This document shows, piece by piece, positions 28,060-37,156 of a stretch of DNA of 64,000 nucleotides. The position numbers and the translations under genes are program-made. Source of the stretch: Legionella sp. (GTDB taxonomy: Bacteria; Pseudomonadota; Gammaproteobacteria; Legionellales; Legionellaceae); the NCBI GenBank assembly GCA_017306715.1, contig JAFKHV010000016.1, positions 1 to 64,000 of the forward strand. The letters run 5' to 3'. How positions within the stretch are numbered: position 1 is the stretch's first letter; each line of letters starts with the position of its first letter. The notes under the pieces were generated by a model. That model made no database searches. It was given only the letters and a program-made list of their open reading frames with translations, and was not told the origin of the DNA.

Positions 28060-28775
28060 GGGTAATAATTGGGATTTTATTTATTGTCACGCTTAATCAT
28101 GCGGTATGGGCAAGGGTTTCTGGGCATCAGGATCATTCGTCGGCTTCTATACAACGTGGCGCGAAGTTATTTATTAACTATTGTTCCGGTTGTCATTCAT
28201 TGAATTATTTAACTTATAATCGTCTGGCAACGGATGCTGGTATCGTGAATACACAGGGCCGAATTGATAAAAAAATGTTGCAAAACCTTATGTTTAATAC
28301 AACAAAAGTACAGAGCCCAATCCATGCTAATTTAACTGCTGGCGATGCAAAAAAATGGTTTGGCATCTCTCCCCCTGATCTATCCCTAATTGCCCTTATT
28401 CGTGATAAAACCTGGATTTATAATTATTTAAACAGTTTTTATCAAGATGAAACACAGCCCTTTGGTGTCAATAACCGACAATATCCCGGAACCCTGATGC
28501 CACATGTTCTGGAGCCCTTATTCGGATTATATGAATTATCGCAAGAAAAGAGCGCCCCTACCATGCAAATACGAATACATCCCGGCTCCTTATCCGCTTC
28601 AGAGCAAAAACGGTTTTTAGATGATTTGTTGAGATTTTTAAGCTATGTTGCTGAGCCAGAAAAAAAAACGCGGATGAGGATTGGTATCTTTGTTGTTATT
28701 TATTTTCTAACATTATTTTTAATACTTTTCAAATTGAAACAAATCATTTGGCGAAAAATTACCGCCAAGAAGTAG
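28056..28775 (+). CDS. petC: Ubiquinol-cytochrome c reductase cytochrome c1 subunit
   Basis: A signal peptide (about 1-19) is followed by the heme-binding CSGCH (about 43-47). The distal Met ligand is probably in the PGTLMPHVLEP segment. A single C-terminal membrane anchor sits at about 210-230. Total 239 aa. It completes a standard bc1 complex that would reduce periplasmic cytochromes such as the c5 encoded at 11923-12315. Confidence 0.96.
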   Translation: MRVIIGILFIVTLNHAVWARVSGHQDHSSASIQRGAKLFINYCSGCHSLNYLTYNRLATDAGIVNTQGRIDKKMLQNLMFNTTKVQSPIHANLTAGDAKKWFGISPPDLSLIALIRDKTWIYNYLNSFYQDETQPFGVNNRQYPGTLMPHVLEPLFGLYELSQEKSAPTMQIRIHPGSLSASEQKRFLDDLLRFLSYVAEPEKKTRMRIGIFVVIYFLTLFLILFKLKQIIWRKITAKK

Positions 28776-28864
28776 GATAATTCACCCTAAAATATAAAAA
28801 CATGGTAAACTGTGGCGTTTGTATTGAAGATCCTCGTATTATCTGAAATAAATAGGAGTTGCTC

Positions 28865-29485
28865 ATGGCAATTGTTGCGAAGCGCACGATCATGTCTCTA
28901 TTTTCGGATATTGATGATGTTTACAGTCATCAAGTCCGTATCGTCTTGGCAGAGAAAGGAGTCAATGTTGAGATTCTGCCGGTAAAACAAAATGAACCGA
29001 GTTCTGATTTATTAGCTATAAATCCTTACGGTACCATACCTACATTAATCGATCGTGAATTGGTGCTCTACGAACCTAGAATTATTATGGAATATTTAGA
29101 CGAGCGCTTCCCCCATCCTCCTTTGCTTCCTGTATACCCTGTAGCTCGTGCTGAGACTCGTAAAATGATGCATCGTATTGAGCATGATTGGTATTATTTG
29201 ATGAATCAAATTCTCAAAGACGAAACGAATCAAAGTGCCCGTACCAACCTTGCTGAGAGTTTAATTAGCTTGGATCCGGTCTTTGCAGATAAAGCTTATT
29301 TTTTAAGTGATGAATTTTCATTACTTGATTGTGCATTAGCACCCTTACTATGGCGTTTACCTGCACTTGGAATTGAAGTAGGTGCACAATTTAAAGGCTT
29401 AAATAGTTACATGCAACGTTTGTTTAAACGTGATTCGTTCCAGGCCAGCCTTACTGAGGCCGAGAGGCAACTTAGAGCGGCATAG
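28865..29485 (+). CDS. sspA: Stringent starvation protein A
   Basis: An RNA-polymerase-associated GST-fold protein of 206 aa. The motif SHQVRIVLAEKG (about 25-36) and the N-terminal MAIVAKRTIMSLFSD are typical. I prefer the ATG at 28865 with a GGAG site 8 bases ahead over a TTG two codons earlier. In other gammaproteobacteria SspA controls stationary-phase and virulence genes. It is followed by sspB after 3 bases. Confidence 0.95.
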   Translation: MAIVAKRTIMSLFSDIDDVYSHQVRIVLAEKGVNVEILPVKQNEPSSDLLAINPYGTIPTLIDRELVLYEPRIIMEYLDERFPHPPLLPVYPVARAETRKMMHRIEHDWYYLMNQILKDETNQSARTNLAESLISLDPVFADKAYFLSDEFSLLDCALAPLLWRLPALGIEVGAQFKGLNSYMQRLFKRDSFQASLTEAERQLRAA

Positions 29486-29488
29486 CAC

Positions 29489-29887
29489 ATGAATATGACA
29501 TCCAATAAACCTTATCTAATACGCGCAGCTTATGACTGGATTGTCGATAATGAACTGACGCCTTATCTGCTTGTTAATGCGGCTTATTATGGGGTAGAGG
29601 TACCAAAAGCCTATGTGGATGATAATCAACGTATAGTGCTTAATATATCCCCTGCGGCGACACGTGGTTTAATTCTGGAAAATGATCGAATTGAATTCGC
29701 TGCCCGTTTTGCTGGAGAAACGGAACATCTTATCGTTCCTCCCGGTGCCGTACTCGAAATCTACGCAAAAGAAAACGGCCGTGGAATTGCCTTCGAGTAT
29801 GAGGAATCGCCCCAACCCCCTCCAGAACCTGCACCAAAATCGCTGGAGTCAACCAAGCGTAAACCTTCCCTCAAATTAGTCAAATGA
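29489..29887 (+). CDS. sspB: ClpXP adaptor / specificity-enhancing factor SspB
   Basis: SspB delivers ssrA-tagged proteins to ClpXP. The 132-aa product has the conserved N-terminal peptide-binding domain (SNKPYLIRAAYDWIVDN start) and a proline-rich, basic C-terminal tail ending RKPSLKLVK, the element that docks onto ClpX. Two ATGs (29489, 29495) are possible. A 9-bp hairpin follows the stop. Confidence 0.95.
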   Translation: MNMTSNKPYLIRAAYDWIVDNELTPYLLVNAAYYGVEVPKAYVDDNQRIVLNISPAATRGLILENDRIEFAARFAGETEHLIVPPGAVLEIYAKENGRGIAFEYEESPQPPPEPAPKSLESTKRKPSLKLVK

Positions 29888-29896
29888 TAAGAATTC

Positions 29897-29928
29897 GGAT
29901 GCATTGGTCTAATGCATCCATTAAAATT
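29897..29928 (+). terminator. Probable terminator of sspAB
   Basis: GGATGCATT (29897-29905) and AATGCATCC (29911-29919) form a perfect 9-bp stem with a GGTCT loop. It is followed by ATTAAAATTT, a weak U tract. Confidence 0.55.
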
Positions 29929-29933
29929 TAACG

Positions 29934-31430
29934 ATGATGGAGCATAAGGTGAAGAGACCAGAAACTGCCCTGTATCGATGTGAACAAATTCGTGCTTGTG
30001 AGCGCCTGGCAGTAGACTATTATCAAATTGATGAACACGAGTTGATGGCGCGAGCTGGCGAAGAGGCATTTCAGTTTATCCGTAAATTATACCCTGAGAT
30101 AGCACATATTGCTGTTTACTGTGGTGCGGGTAATAACGCGGGCGATGGCTATGTTGTTGCGCGCCTCGCGCATGAGGCAGGACTTATCGTTTCGGTTTAT
30201 CAAACTAAAGCTATAGCCGATTTACCACCTGCTGCGCAATATGCAGCGCTCCTTGCTCAAGATGCTGGAGTTGAGTTTCAGTCGATAGATGAACCGCTTG
30301 ATGCCGAAGCAGAGTTACTGGTCGATGCACTCTTAGGTATCGGTATTCAGGGGGAGGTTCATGGTGTTATTGCTGCGGTTATTCACCAGTTAAATACCAG
30401 CGGCCTACCTATTATTTCTTTGGATATTCCATCGGGTTTAAATGCGGATACGGGTGTGGTACATAACGTCGGTATCAAGGCGGATACGACACTGACTTTT
30501 ATCGCATTAAAAACTGGACTCTACACAGCAGACGGCCCTGATTATTGTGGGGAAATTCATTGTTGCCCCATCGGCCTTGATGCATGTGTACGAAAACAAA
30601 CGCCTATAAGTTGGCTTCTGAACGAGAAAACGGTCCCTTTGCCTTTAACGGCGCGCAAAAAAAATTCTCATAAAGGGGATTACGGACACGTCGTTATTTT
30701 AGGTGGTGGGCCGGGAATGCCAGGAGCGGTATTTATGGCAGCAAAAGCAGCTTTACGTTCCGGTGCTGGAGCGGTCACGGTGGGTACCTGGAAAGAGTAT
30801 GCCTCATCTGCTGTTGTGGGTTTGCCTGAGGCTATGGTCGTGGGTATTAAATCATCCCGTGATTTACATCACCTGCTAAAACGTGCAACGGTTTGCGTAC
30901 TTGGCCCGGGTTTAGGTGAGACCGATTGGGCTGTTGACATTTTTTCTGAGGCAATTACCTCGCAGTTACCGATGATTATCGATGCTTCTGCCTTGCGTCT
31001 GTTGGCTGAACATTCTCTAGCAGATGATAATTGGATATTAACTCCTCATCCAGGTGAGGCTGCTGCTTTATTAGCTACGAATACGCAACAAATTCAGCAC
31101 GATAGATTTGCTGCCGCATCTAGAATTCAGCGGCAGTATGGTGGTGTCGTTGTGCTTAAAGGATGTGGCTCTATTATTCAAACAGAGCAGGATGTTTATC
31201 TATGCACTCAAGGAAATCCTGCCATGGCAAGTGCCGGTATGGGGGATGTGTTGAGCGGTGTTATTGCAGGTCTATTAGCGCAAGGTTTATCGTTATCCGA
31301 GTCTGCCCAAGTTGGGGTCTATGCGCATGCGCATGCAGGCGATATAATTGCCCAAAGGTTAGGTGGGGCTGGATTGATTGCTAGTGATCTTATTGAAACA
31401 TTACCATCGGTGATTCATGGTAAATTATAA
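29934..31430 (+). CDS. nnr: Bifunctional NAD(P)HX epimerase / ADP-dependent dehydratase
   Basis: This enzyme repairs hydrated NAD(P)H. The N-terminal YjeF_N epimerase half (about 1-215) contains GNNAGDGYVVAR. The C-terminal ribokinase-like dehydratase half (about 225-498) contains GPGLGETDW, TPHPGEAA and NPAMASAGMGDVLSGV. Start: ATG at 29934, or a GTG at 29949 that has a GGAG spaced 6 bases ahead; both give a complete domain. Heads the nnr-tsaE-amiB-mutL-miaA run, overlapping tsaE by 14 bases. Confidence 0.95.
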   Translation: MMEHKVKRPETALYRCEQIRACERLAVDYYQIDEHELMARAGEEAFQFIRKLYPEIAHIAVYCGAGNNAGDGYVVARLAHEAGLIVSVYQTKAIADLPPAAQYAALLAQDAGVEFQSIDEPLDAEAELLVDALLGIGIQGEVHGVIAAVIHQLNTSGLPIISLDIPSGLNADTGVVHNVGIKADTTLTFIALKTGLYTADGPDYCGEIHCCPIGLDACVRKQTPISWLLNEKTVPLPLTARKKNSHKGDYGHVVILGGGPGMPGAVFMAAKAALRSGAGAVTVGTWKEYASSAVVGLPEAMVVGIKSSRDLHHLLKRATVCVLGPGLGETDWAVDIFSEAITSQLPMIIDASALRLLAEHSLADDNWILTPHPGEAAALLATNTQQIQHDRFAAASRIQRQYGGVVVLKGCGSIIQTEQDVYLCTQGNPAMASAGMGDVLSGVIAGLLAQGLSLSESAQVGVYAHAHAGDIIAQRLGGAGLIASDLIETLPSVIHGKL

Positions 31431-31896
31431 ATTCCCAAATTATATTATTGAGTTACCCAATGAAAATGAGAGTATTGCTTTCGGGAAACGCTTGGCCCTA
31501 TGCGTCCGACCGCCTCTCGTGTTTGCCTTTACCGGGGATCTGGGCATGGGGAAAACTGCAATTATTCGTGCGCTCGTGCAGGGGTTAGGTGTGGAATCTC
31601 CCGTTAAGAGCCCGACCTTTTCTTTAGTTGAAAGCTATCATTTACCCACTATGCACATTCATCATTTTGATTTGTATCGAATTAATGATGAGGAAGAACT
31701 TGATTATTTAGGTTTTAGAGATTATTTCACTGACGATAGCTTGTGCGCCATCGAGTGGGCAGAAAAGGCGAATCAATTAGTACCGTATATTGATTTACAG
31801 TTCACGTTAAGTTTGGCAGGTGCCGGTCGCCAATTACATTTAATGGCTAAAAGTGATTCCGGAAAAACCATTTTAGAGAAACTGAAAGGTGAATAA
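31417..31896 (+). CDS. tsaE: tRNA t6A biosynthesis ATPase TsaE
   Basis: TsaE energises the TsaBDE complex that makes N6-threonylcarbamoyl-A37. The Walker A FTGDLGMGKTAI (about 38-49) and a DLYRI motif with a terminal WAEK fit the family. Length 159 aa. Overlaps nnr and amiB, the usual gammaproteobacterial gene order. Confidence 0.95.
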   Translation: MVNYKFPNYIIELPNENESIAFGKRLALCVRPPLVFAFTGDLGMGKTAIIRALVQGLGVESPVKSPTFSLVESYHLPTMHIHHFDLYRINDEEELDYLGFRDYFTDDSLCAIEWAEKANQLVPYIDLQFTLSLAGAGRQLHLMAKSDSGKTILEKLKGE

Positions 31897-33305
31897 TGCG
31901 CTTACGTATCGGTTATTTTATGCTGTTGCTCCTGAGCAGTTTTATTCTCTCTGCAGCGCAATTAACATCCATAGATGTGCTAGAGCAGCATCAGATGACC
32001 TCTGTTTTATTAACCTTAGACGGTCCGTTTACTCATAAATTATCGAGAATGACCAATCCTGAGCGAGTAATTGTGGATTTAAGTGGTTCGCAAATGGGAT
32101 TAAATCTTACTCAGGTTCGTTTTCCTAATTCATTGATTCAATACATTCGAACGGGGAAGACAAGCGAGAAAACGGTGCGGCTGGTTTTAGACATCAAACA
32201 GCATGTCAATGTGCGCACAGCACCATGGACACCGGCATCCGGAGGGTTTGGTGTACGCGTTGATTTAATGACTCAAAACATGCCGCTGGTTACAGCGGTG
32301 CCTGTCCCAAATAAAATTCGTCAAGCCCAACCACAACCTACGAGAGTACCGGTCGTAAAAAATCCCGTGGTTAAGAAAATTCCTGCGCCATCCCCACGGC
32401 CTGTCAGCGTACATGCACCTCAAAAGTTACGAGATGTGGTCATCGTACTGGATGCTGGGCATGGTGGGAAAGATTGCGGTGCACGAGGCCCTCATCGCAG
32501 CCAGGAAAAAAATGTAGTCTTGGCCATTACGTTAAAATTAAAAAGACTAATCGATCAACAACCGGGTATGCGAGCTGTATTAACCCGCTCTGGCGATTAT
32601 TATGTGGGTTTACGGGAGCGTTTAGATATTGCGCGCAAATACAACGGTGATATTTTTGTGGCAATTCATGCCGATGCCTTTCACAATCCCAATTCCCGAG
32701 GTGCTTCGGTGTTTGCATTATCGCAAAGGGGTGCAACCAGTGAAGCTGCACGTTGGTTAGCAGAGAAGGAAAACTATTCAGAATTAGGCGGCGTGGATTT
32801 AAAAGGTTTAGACGACCGTAATGGGATGGTCCGTTCGGTACTGATTGATTTGTCGCAGACGGCAACGATCAATGCAGGTTTGCAGATGGGGCAAAAAGTA
32901 TTGCAACAACTGGGTTCTTTTGCCGCGCTTCATAATAACCGCGTTGAGCAAGCGCGTTTTGTGGTGCTCAAGTCCCCTGATATCCCTTCCATTTTAGTAG
33001 AAACTGGTTTTATTTCTAATCCCAATGAAGAACGTAATTTGACGAGTTCAACGTATCAAATGCGCCTGAGTCAAGCCATTTTTAAAGGAATCAAGGATTA
33101 TTTTTGGGAATATCCACCCCATGGATCGCGGATTGAGGCTATGGTGAGTCGTGCAGTACATATTGCTCGTAAGGGTGAAACATGGCCGAGCCTTGCTGCA
33201 CAGTATCAAATACCGATTCGTGCCCTACATCAAGCTAATGGAGTAAGAGCAGACGAATCATTAAAAGCAGGACGTCAGGTGGTGATACCAGCAACATGGG
33301 CTTAA
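31896..33305 (+). CDS. amiB: N-acetylmuramoyl-L-alanine amidase AmiB type
   Basis: A periplasmic amidase that splits septal peptidoglycan. Domains in order: signal peptide (about 1-20), AMIN domain (about 22-120), a Pro-rich linker, the zinc amidase_3 domain (about 180-405; LDAGHGGKDCGARG holds the first zinc His, then IHADAF and VETGFISN), and a C-terminal LysM domain (about 420-465, ending LKAGRQVVIPATWA). The LysM makes it slightly longer (469 aa) than AmiA/C forms. It overlaps mutL by 10 bases. Confidence 0.95.
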   Translation: MRLRIGYFMLLLLSSFILSAAQLTSIDVLEQHQMTSVLLTLDGPFTHKLSRMTNPERVIVDLSGSQMGLNLTQVRFPNSLIQYIRTGKTSEKTVRLVLDIKQHVNVRTAPWTPASGGFGVRVDLMTQNMPLVTAVPVPNKIRQAQPQPTRVPVVKNPVVKKIPAPSPRPVSVHAPQKLRDVVIVLDAGHGGKDCGARGPHRSQEKNVVLAITLKLKRLIDQQPGMRAVLTRSGDYYVGLRERLDIARKYNGDIFVAIHADAFHNPNSRGASVFALSQRGATSEAARWLAEKENYSELGGVDLKGLDDRNGMVRSVLIDLSQTATINAGLQMGQKVLQQLGSFAALHNNRVEQARFVVLKSPDIPSILVETGFISNPNEERNLTSSTYQMRLSQAIFKGIKDYFWEYPPHGSRIEAMVSRAVHIARKGETWPSLAAQYQIPIRALHQANGVRADESLKAGRQVVIPATWA

Positions 33306-34933
33306 GAATTCAGCAGTTACCCTCATTTATTGCCAATCAAATTGCCGCAGGGGAGGTTATAGAGCGCCCTGCGTCTGTAGTAAAAGAATTATTAGAAAAC
33401 TCCTTAGATGCGGGCGCTACAGAGATTCATATTGATATAGATTATGGTGGATTTAATCTTATCCGCATTAGTGATAATGGCCATGGCATCGTTGCCGAAG
33501 ATTTACCTTTAGCCATTACCGCTCATGCAACCAGCAAAATTAAAACTTTGGATGATTTATTTGCCATTAACAGTATGGGGTTTCGCGGGGAAGCTTTAGC
33601 AAGTATCGCAGCCATTGCCAAGTTAATGATAAGCTCGCGTCCGGTGACGGCAACTACCGCAATGTGTTTACAAGTTCAGGAAACAAATATCACTCTGCAT
33701 CCGTGCGCACGTTCAGTAGGTACTACAGTGGAGGTGTCGGACCTTTTTTTCAATGCCCCAGTACGTAAACGTTTTTTGAAATCAGAAAAGATTGAGTTTC
33801 AGGCCATTGAACAGGTTGTTAAACGCTTTGCTTTAAGTGCGCCCACCGTGGCATTAACGCTAAAACATAATGGGAAAATAGTTTTTACCTTACCCGCTGC
33901 GCAAACATCAACCATGCTCACGTTACGCATGAAGCGATTGCTTGGCAGTGCTTTTGTTAAGGATGCGATTGAATTGGAAGTAGCGCATGCCGGAATGAAT
34001 CTACGGGGCTGGATTAGTAATCATCAGTTTCAACGTAGTCAAAATGATCGGCAGTGGCTTTATATCAATCAACGCATGGTTAAAGATAAGCTGTTGCTTC
34101 ATGCTTTAAAACAAGCTTATGCAGGCATTCTTCATCCAGGCCGATTTCCCGCTTGTGTCTTATACCTGGATTTAAATCCTGCTGAGATTGATATTAATGT
34201 TCATCCCACGAAACACGAAGTGCGCTTTGAGCAGCCGCGTATAGTTCACGACTTTATTACTTCTCAGGTAATCCTGGCATTAGACGCTACCCAAAAAGCG
34301 CCGGCTATGGCAGTGGTTGGGAAAGCGATAATCAAGAACCACCCTGATAATACGAGCTTGAGTGAGCCTACCCCTCTTTGGTCACAGTCCGTAGAAAAGG
34401 TCGATAAAACGCGTTCCTGGATATTACTTCATAATTGTTTTGCAATCGTGCATCTTGAACACCAGCCGCACTTAATTCATTTAGATGCGGTTTATAAGCA
34501 TATGCTTAAGACTGAGATAAATAAACATCAACTCCCGTTAAGGCCCCGACCCTTGCTTATTCCATTGAAAATTTCTTTGCAGGAACATTTATGGGACAGC
34601 CAAGAATCTTGGATACCGCAATTAGCGCTTATGGGGATGCAGTGTATTCCTCAGTTGGATAGGCAAGAGGTTCGGGTAACATCACTACCGGTCATCTTAC
34701 CCCATCTTGATTTAATTCGTTTTTTTACATACTTACAGCAGTCTTTCGCCTGTTCACTAGCGGAATTGCAAAAAGCACTGATTGAAGCACAAACAGTGGA
34801 TTTTCGAACATTCGATGAGCATGAACGTGTGCAATTACTTCAATATGTGTATAATTTGGCTTCTACTGAATCTACTTCTTCATTTATGAGGAAATTAACA
34901 GTCGAGGACTGTTGGAATTTATTGTATGCATGA
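33296..34933 (+). CDS. mutL: DNA mismatch repair protein MutL
   Basis: A GHKL ATPase that links MutS to strand excision. The N-terminal motifs ELLENSLDAGATEI, DNGHGI and FRGEALASIAA are all present. The product is 545 aa, shorter than E. coli MutL, with a compact linker. The DQHAxxER endonuclease motif is absent, so this is a MutH-dependent type or relies on other nucleases. It overlaps miaA by 8 bases. Confidence 0.96.
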   Translation: MGLRIQQLPSFIANQIAAGEVIERPASVVKELLENSLDAGATEIHIDIDYGGFNLIRISDNGHGIVAEDLPLAITAHATSKIKTLDDLFAINSMGFRGEALASIAAIAKLMISSRPVTATTAMCLQVQETNITLHPCARSVGTTVEVSDLFFNAPVRKRFLKSEKIEFQAIEQVVKRFALSAPTVALTLKHNGKIVFTLPAAQTSTMLTLRMKRLLGSAFVKDAIELEVAHAGMNLRGWISNHQFQRSQNDRQWLYINQRMVKDKLLLHALKQAYAGILHPGRFPACVLYLDLNPAEIDINVHPTKHEVRFEQPRIVHDFITSQVILALDATQKAPAMAVVGKAIIKNHPDNTSLSEPTPLWSQSVEKVDKTRSWILLHNCFAIVHLEHQPHLIHLDAVYKHMLKTEINKHQLPLRPRPLLIPLKISLQEHLWDSQESWIPQLALMGMQCIPQLDRQEVRVTSLPVILPHLDLIRFFTYLQQSFACSLAELQKALIEAQTVDFRTFDEHERVQLLQYVYNLASTESTSSFMRKLTVEDCWNLLYA

Positions 34934-35861
34934 TCCTGTTTTTTGTTTGATGGGCCCCACTGCATCGGGAAAAACAGCCTTAGCTTTTGAGTTAGTTAAG
35001 CATTTTCCGATGGAAGTAATTAGTGTTGATTCCGCGATGATTTATCGGGAAATGAATATTGGTACCGCCAAACCTGACTCTGACGAATTGAAGCACGTGC
35101 CGCATCATTTGTTGGATATCATTGAACCGACTGATTCTTATTCAGCCGCACACTTTTGTGATGATGCAACACGGTTAATAAAGGATATACACCAGCGAGG
35201 TAAAATCCCATTATTAGTCGGTGGGACGATGATGTATTTTAACGCCTTACAAAACGGTTTGAATCAGCTCCCAGAGGCAAATCAACAGGTGCGTCAACAC
35301 ATTGAGGAAGAGGCGCAAGAACAAGGCTGGTCACGCTTGCATGAGAAGTTAAAAGACATTGATCCAGTTACTGCAGCACGTATTCATAATAATGATACAC
35401 AAAGAATCCAACGCGCTCTTGAGGTTTATTATTTAACCGGCACACCACTGTCCGTTTTTCTAGCAGAGGTAAAGTCGGTCTCCACCGTCAACTTCATAAA
35501 TTTGGCTTTATTCCCCCAAGATCGCAGCTGGCTGCACCAACGTATCGCGCAGCGATTTACACAGATGTTGCAGACCGGTTTCATGGAGGAAGTGATTCAT
35601 TTACAAAAAAAATGGATTCTAAATATGGAAATGCCTTCGATGCGTTGTGTCGGTTATCGTCAAGCTTTAGAATATTTGCAAGGTGAATATGATTATTCCA
35701 CGTTGATCGAAAAAGGCATTGCAGCTACTCGCCAATTAGCAAAACGTCAATTAACTTGGTTGCGTCATTGGAAAAATATAGATTATTTTGATCCCTTAAA
35801 ACCAGGTTATTCTGTCGATTTTGTAGCGAAAATAAGGGAAATATTGGATAATCCACTTTAA
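34926..35861 (+). CDS. miaA: tRNA dimethylallyltransferase
   Basis: It adds the isopentenyl group to A37 of tRNAs reading UNN codons. The P-loop GPTASGKT (about 10-17), VDSAMIYREMNIGTAKP, and GGTMMYFNAL are diagnostic. Length 311 aa. In many gammaproteobacteria miaA is followed by hfq and hflX; here a zinc-finger gene follows instead. Confidence 0.97.
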   Translation: MHDPVFCLMGPTASGKTALAFELVKHFPMEVISVDSAMIYREMNIGTAKPDSDELKHVPHHLLDIIEPTDSYSAAHFCDDATRLIKDIHQRGKIPLLVGGTMMYFNALQNGLNQLPEANQQVRQHIEEEAQEQGWSRLHEKLKDIDPVTAARIHNNDTQRIQRALEVYYLTGTPLSVFLAEVKSVSTVNFINLALFPQDRSWLHQRIAQRFTQMLQTGFMEEVIHLQKKWILNMEMPSMRCVGYRQALEYLQGEYDYSTLIEKGIAATRQLAKRQLTWLRHWKNIDYFDPLKPGYSVDFVAKIREILDNPL

Positions 35862-35921
35862 GTGCAGGTGCAAGGGCGCCAATGCCTCATGTTTAAGGCA
35901 AAAATGATAAGCGAGAAGAAA

Positions 35922-36116
35922 ATGCAAAAAAAACAGCTAGAACCAGCAAGTACTAAAAAAAATTACGTTGTTCATCAGCATCAGCTTCCACTGAGTTGTC
36001 CTACAGATGAAATGATATTATGGAATGCACACCCTAAAGTTTATTTACCCATCGAAAAAACGGGTGTTGAAGTATGTCCTTACTGTGGTTCGAGATTTGT
36101 TTTACAGAATGATTAA
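35922..36116 (+). CDS. Small zinc-finger protein (zf-CHCC type)
   Basis: A 64-aa protein (if started at 35922) with a C-terminal motif C-P..H..C-P-Y-C (LSCPTDEMILWNAHPKV then EVCPYCGSRF). This matches the CHCC zinc-finger family of uncharacterised proteobacterial proteins related to mitochondrial NDUFS6. An AGAAG ribosome site precedes the ATG at 35922. The frame is open back to a GTG at 35862 just after miaA, but the added residues look unspecific. Its stop overlaps the next gene by 8 bases. Confidence 0.7.
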   Translation: MQKKQLEPASTKKNYVVHQHQLPLSCPTDEMILWNAHPKVYLPIEKTGVEVCPYCGSRFVLQND

Positions 36117-37128
36117 TTCCATATGTATAGTTAGATTATCTGCTTTGGGTGATGTCCTCATGGCAGTGCCGTTAATTCGTACCTTGCAAGCCCAATTACC
36201 ACAGGCGAAACTGACTTGGGTGATTTCAAGACCTGCTTTTGATTTGGTGGCGGGCATGAATGATGTCGAGTTTCTTGTTATCGAAAAACCACAGCGGTTA
36301 CGGGACTACTGGCATTTCAAAAAACAGCTAGCAGGGCGTGAGTTTGATGTATTACTAGCCCCGCAGGCGAGCTTACGCACTAATTTTTTATATCCCCTGA
36401 TTAAAGCAAAACGCAAAATTGGCTATGACGAAGCGCGGGCAAATGATGGCCATAAGTGGTTCGTTAACGAACGCGTTACCCCAGGTCTGGAACATACTCT
36501 GGAAGGATTTTTAAAATTTGCTGCTGCATTAGGCATTAAAGAAAAAGTTATTCGCTGGGATTTACCTGTTGGTGAGGAAAACTATGCATGGGCCGATGCG
36601 CATTTACCTAAAAATAAGCCTGTATTAATTATCAATCCCGCCGCAAGTAAACCTGAACGGAGTTGGCCGGTAGCACGATACATCGAGGTGCTCAAATTAG
36701 CACGCGAGCGTTGGGGGGTAGAAATTATTGTTACCGGTGGTCCAGGTGATTTTGATAAAAAGTTAGCAGACGAAATTAGCTCGGAGGTTCCTGTAATCAA
36801 TTTATCGGGTAAGACGAAACCGAAGCAATTATTGGCGCTCATTAGCAAAGCTACGGCGGTATTATGCCCCGATACAGGGCCTTCTCATATGGCAACTGCG
36901 GTGAACACCCCAGTAGTCGCACTTCACGCAGTGACGAATCCATTAATTTCTGGTCCGTATTTATTTCAATATCTAGTAGTCAATCGGTATCCGGAAGCTG
37001 CGCAGAAGTTTTTAGGTTGTGAGGCCATTGATGAGGTATGGGGACAGCATGTGCATGGTGATGAAAGTATGAAATTAATCACTGTGGATGAGGTCATGGA
37101 AAAATTGGCGTCGATTTTCGATAATTAA
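36109..37128 (+). CDS. Glycosyltransferase family 9 (heptosyltransferase-like)
   Basis: A two-Rossmann (GT-B) glycosyltransferase of 339 aa. The N-terminal IVRLSALGDVLMAVPLIRTL, the central NPAASKPERSWP and the nucleotide-sugar site PDTGPSHMATAV are characteristic of ADP-heptose:LPS heptosyltransferases (WaaF/RfaF type). It should act at the inner membrane in LPS core synthesis. I start it at the ATG at 36109 because this matches the family N-terminus; the frame upstream belongs to the zinc-finger gene's sequence. Which acceptor it serves is unknown. Confidence 0.85.
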   Translation: MINSICIVRLSALGDVLMAVPLIRTLQAQLPQAKLTWVISRPAFDLVAGMNDVEFLVIEKPQRLRDYWHFKKQLAGREFDVLLAPQASLRTNFLYPLIKAKRKIGYDEARANDGHKWFVNERVTPGLEHTLEGFLKFAAALGIKEKVIRWDLPVGEENYAWADAHLPKNKPVLIINPAASKPERSWPVARYIEVLKLARERWGVEIIVTGGPGDFDKKLADEISSEVPVINLSGKTKPKQLLALISKATAVLCPDTGPSHMATAVNTPVVALHAVTNPLISGPYLFQYLVVNRYPEAAQKFLGCEAIDEVWGQHVHGDESMKLITVDEVMEKLASIFDN

Positions 37129-37156
37129 TACGTTTAATCGTTTCAAAAAAATAGTT

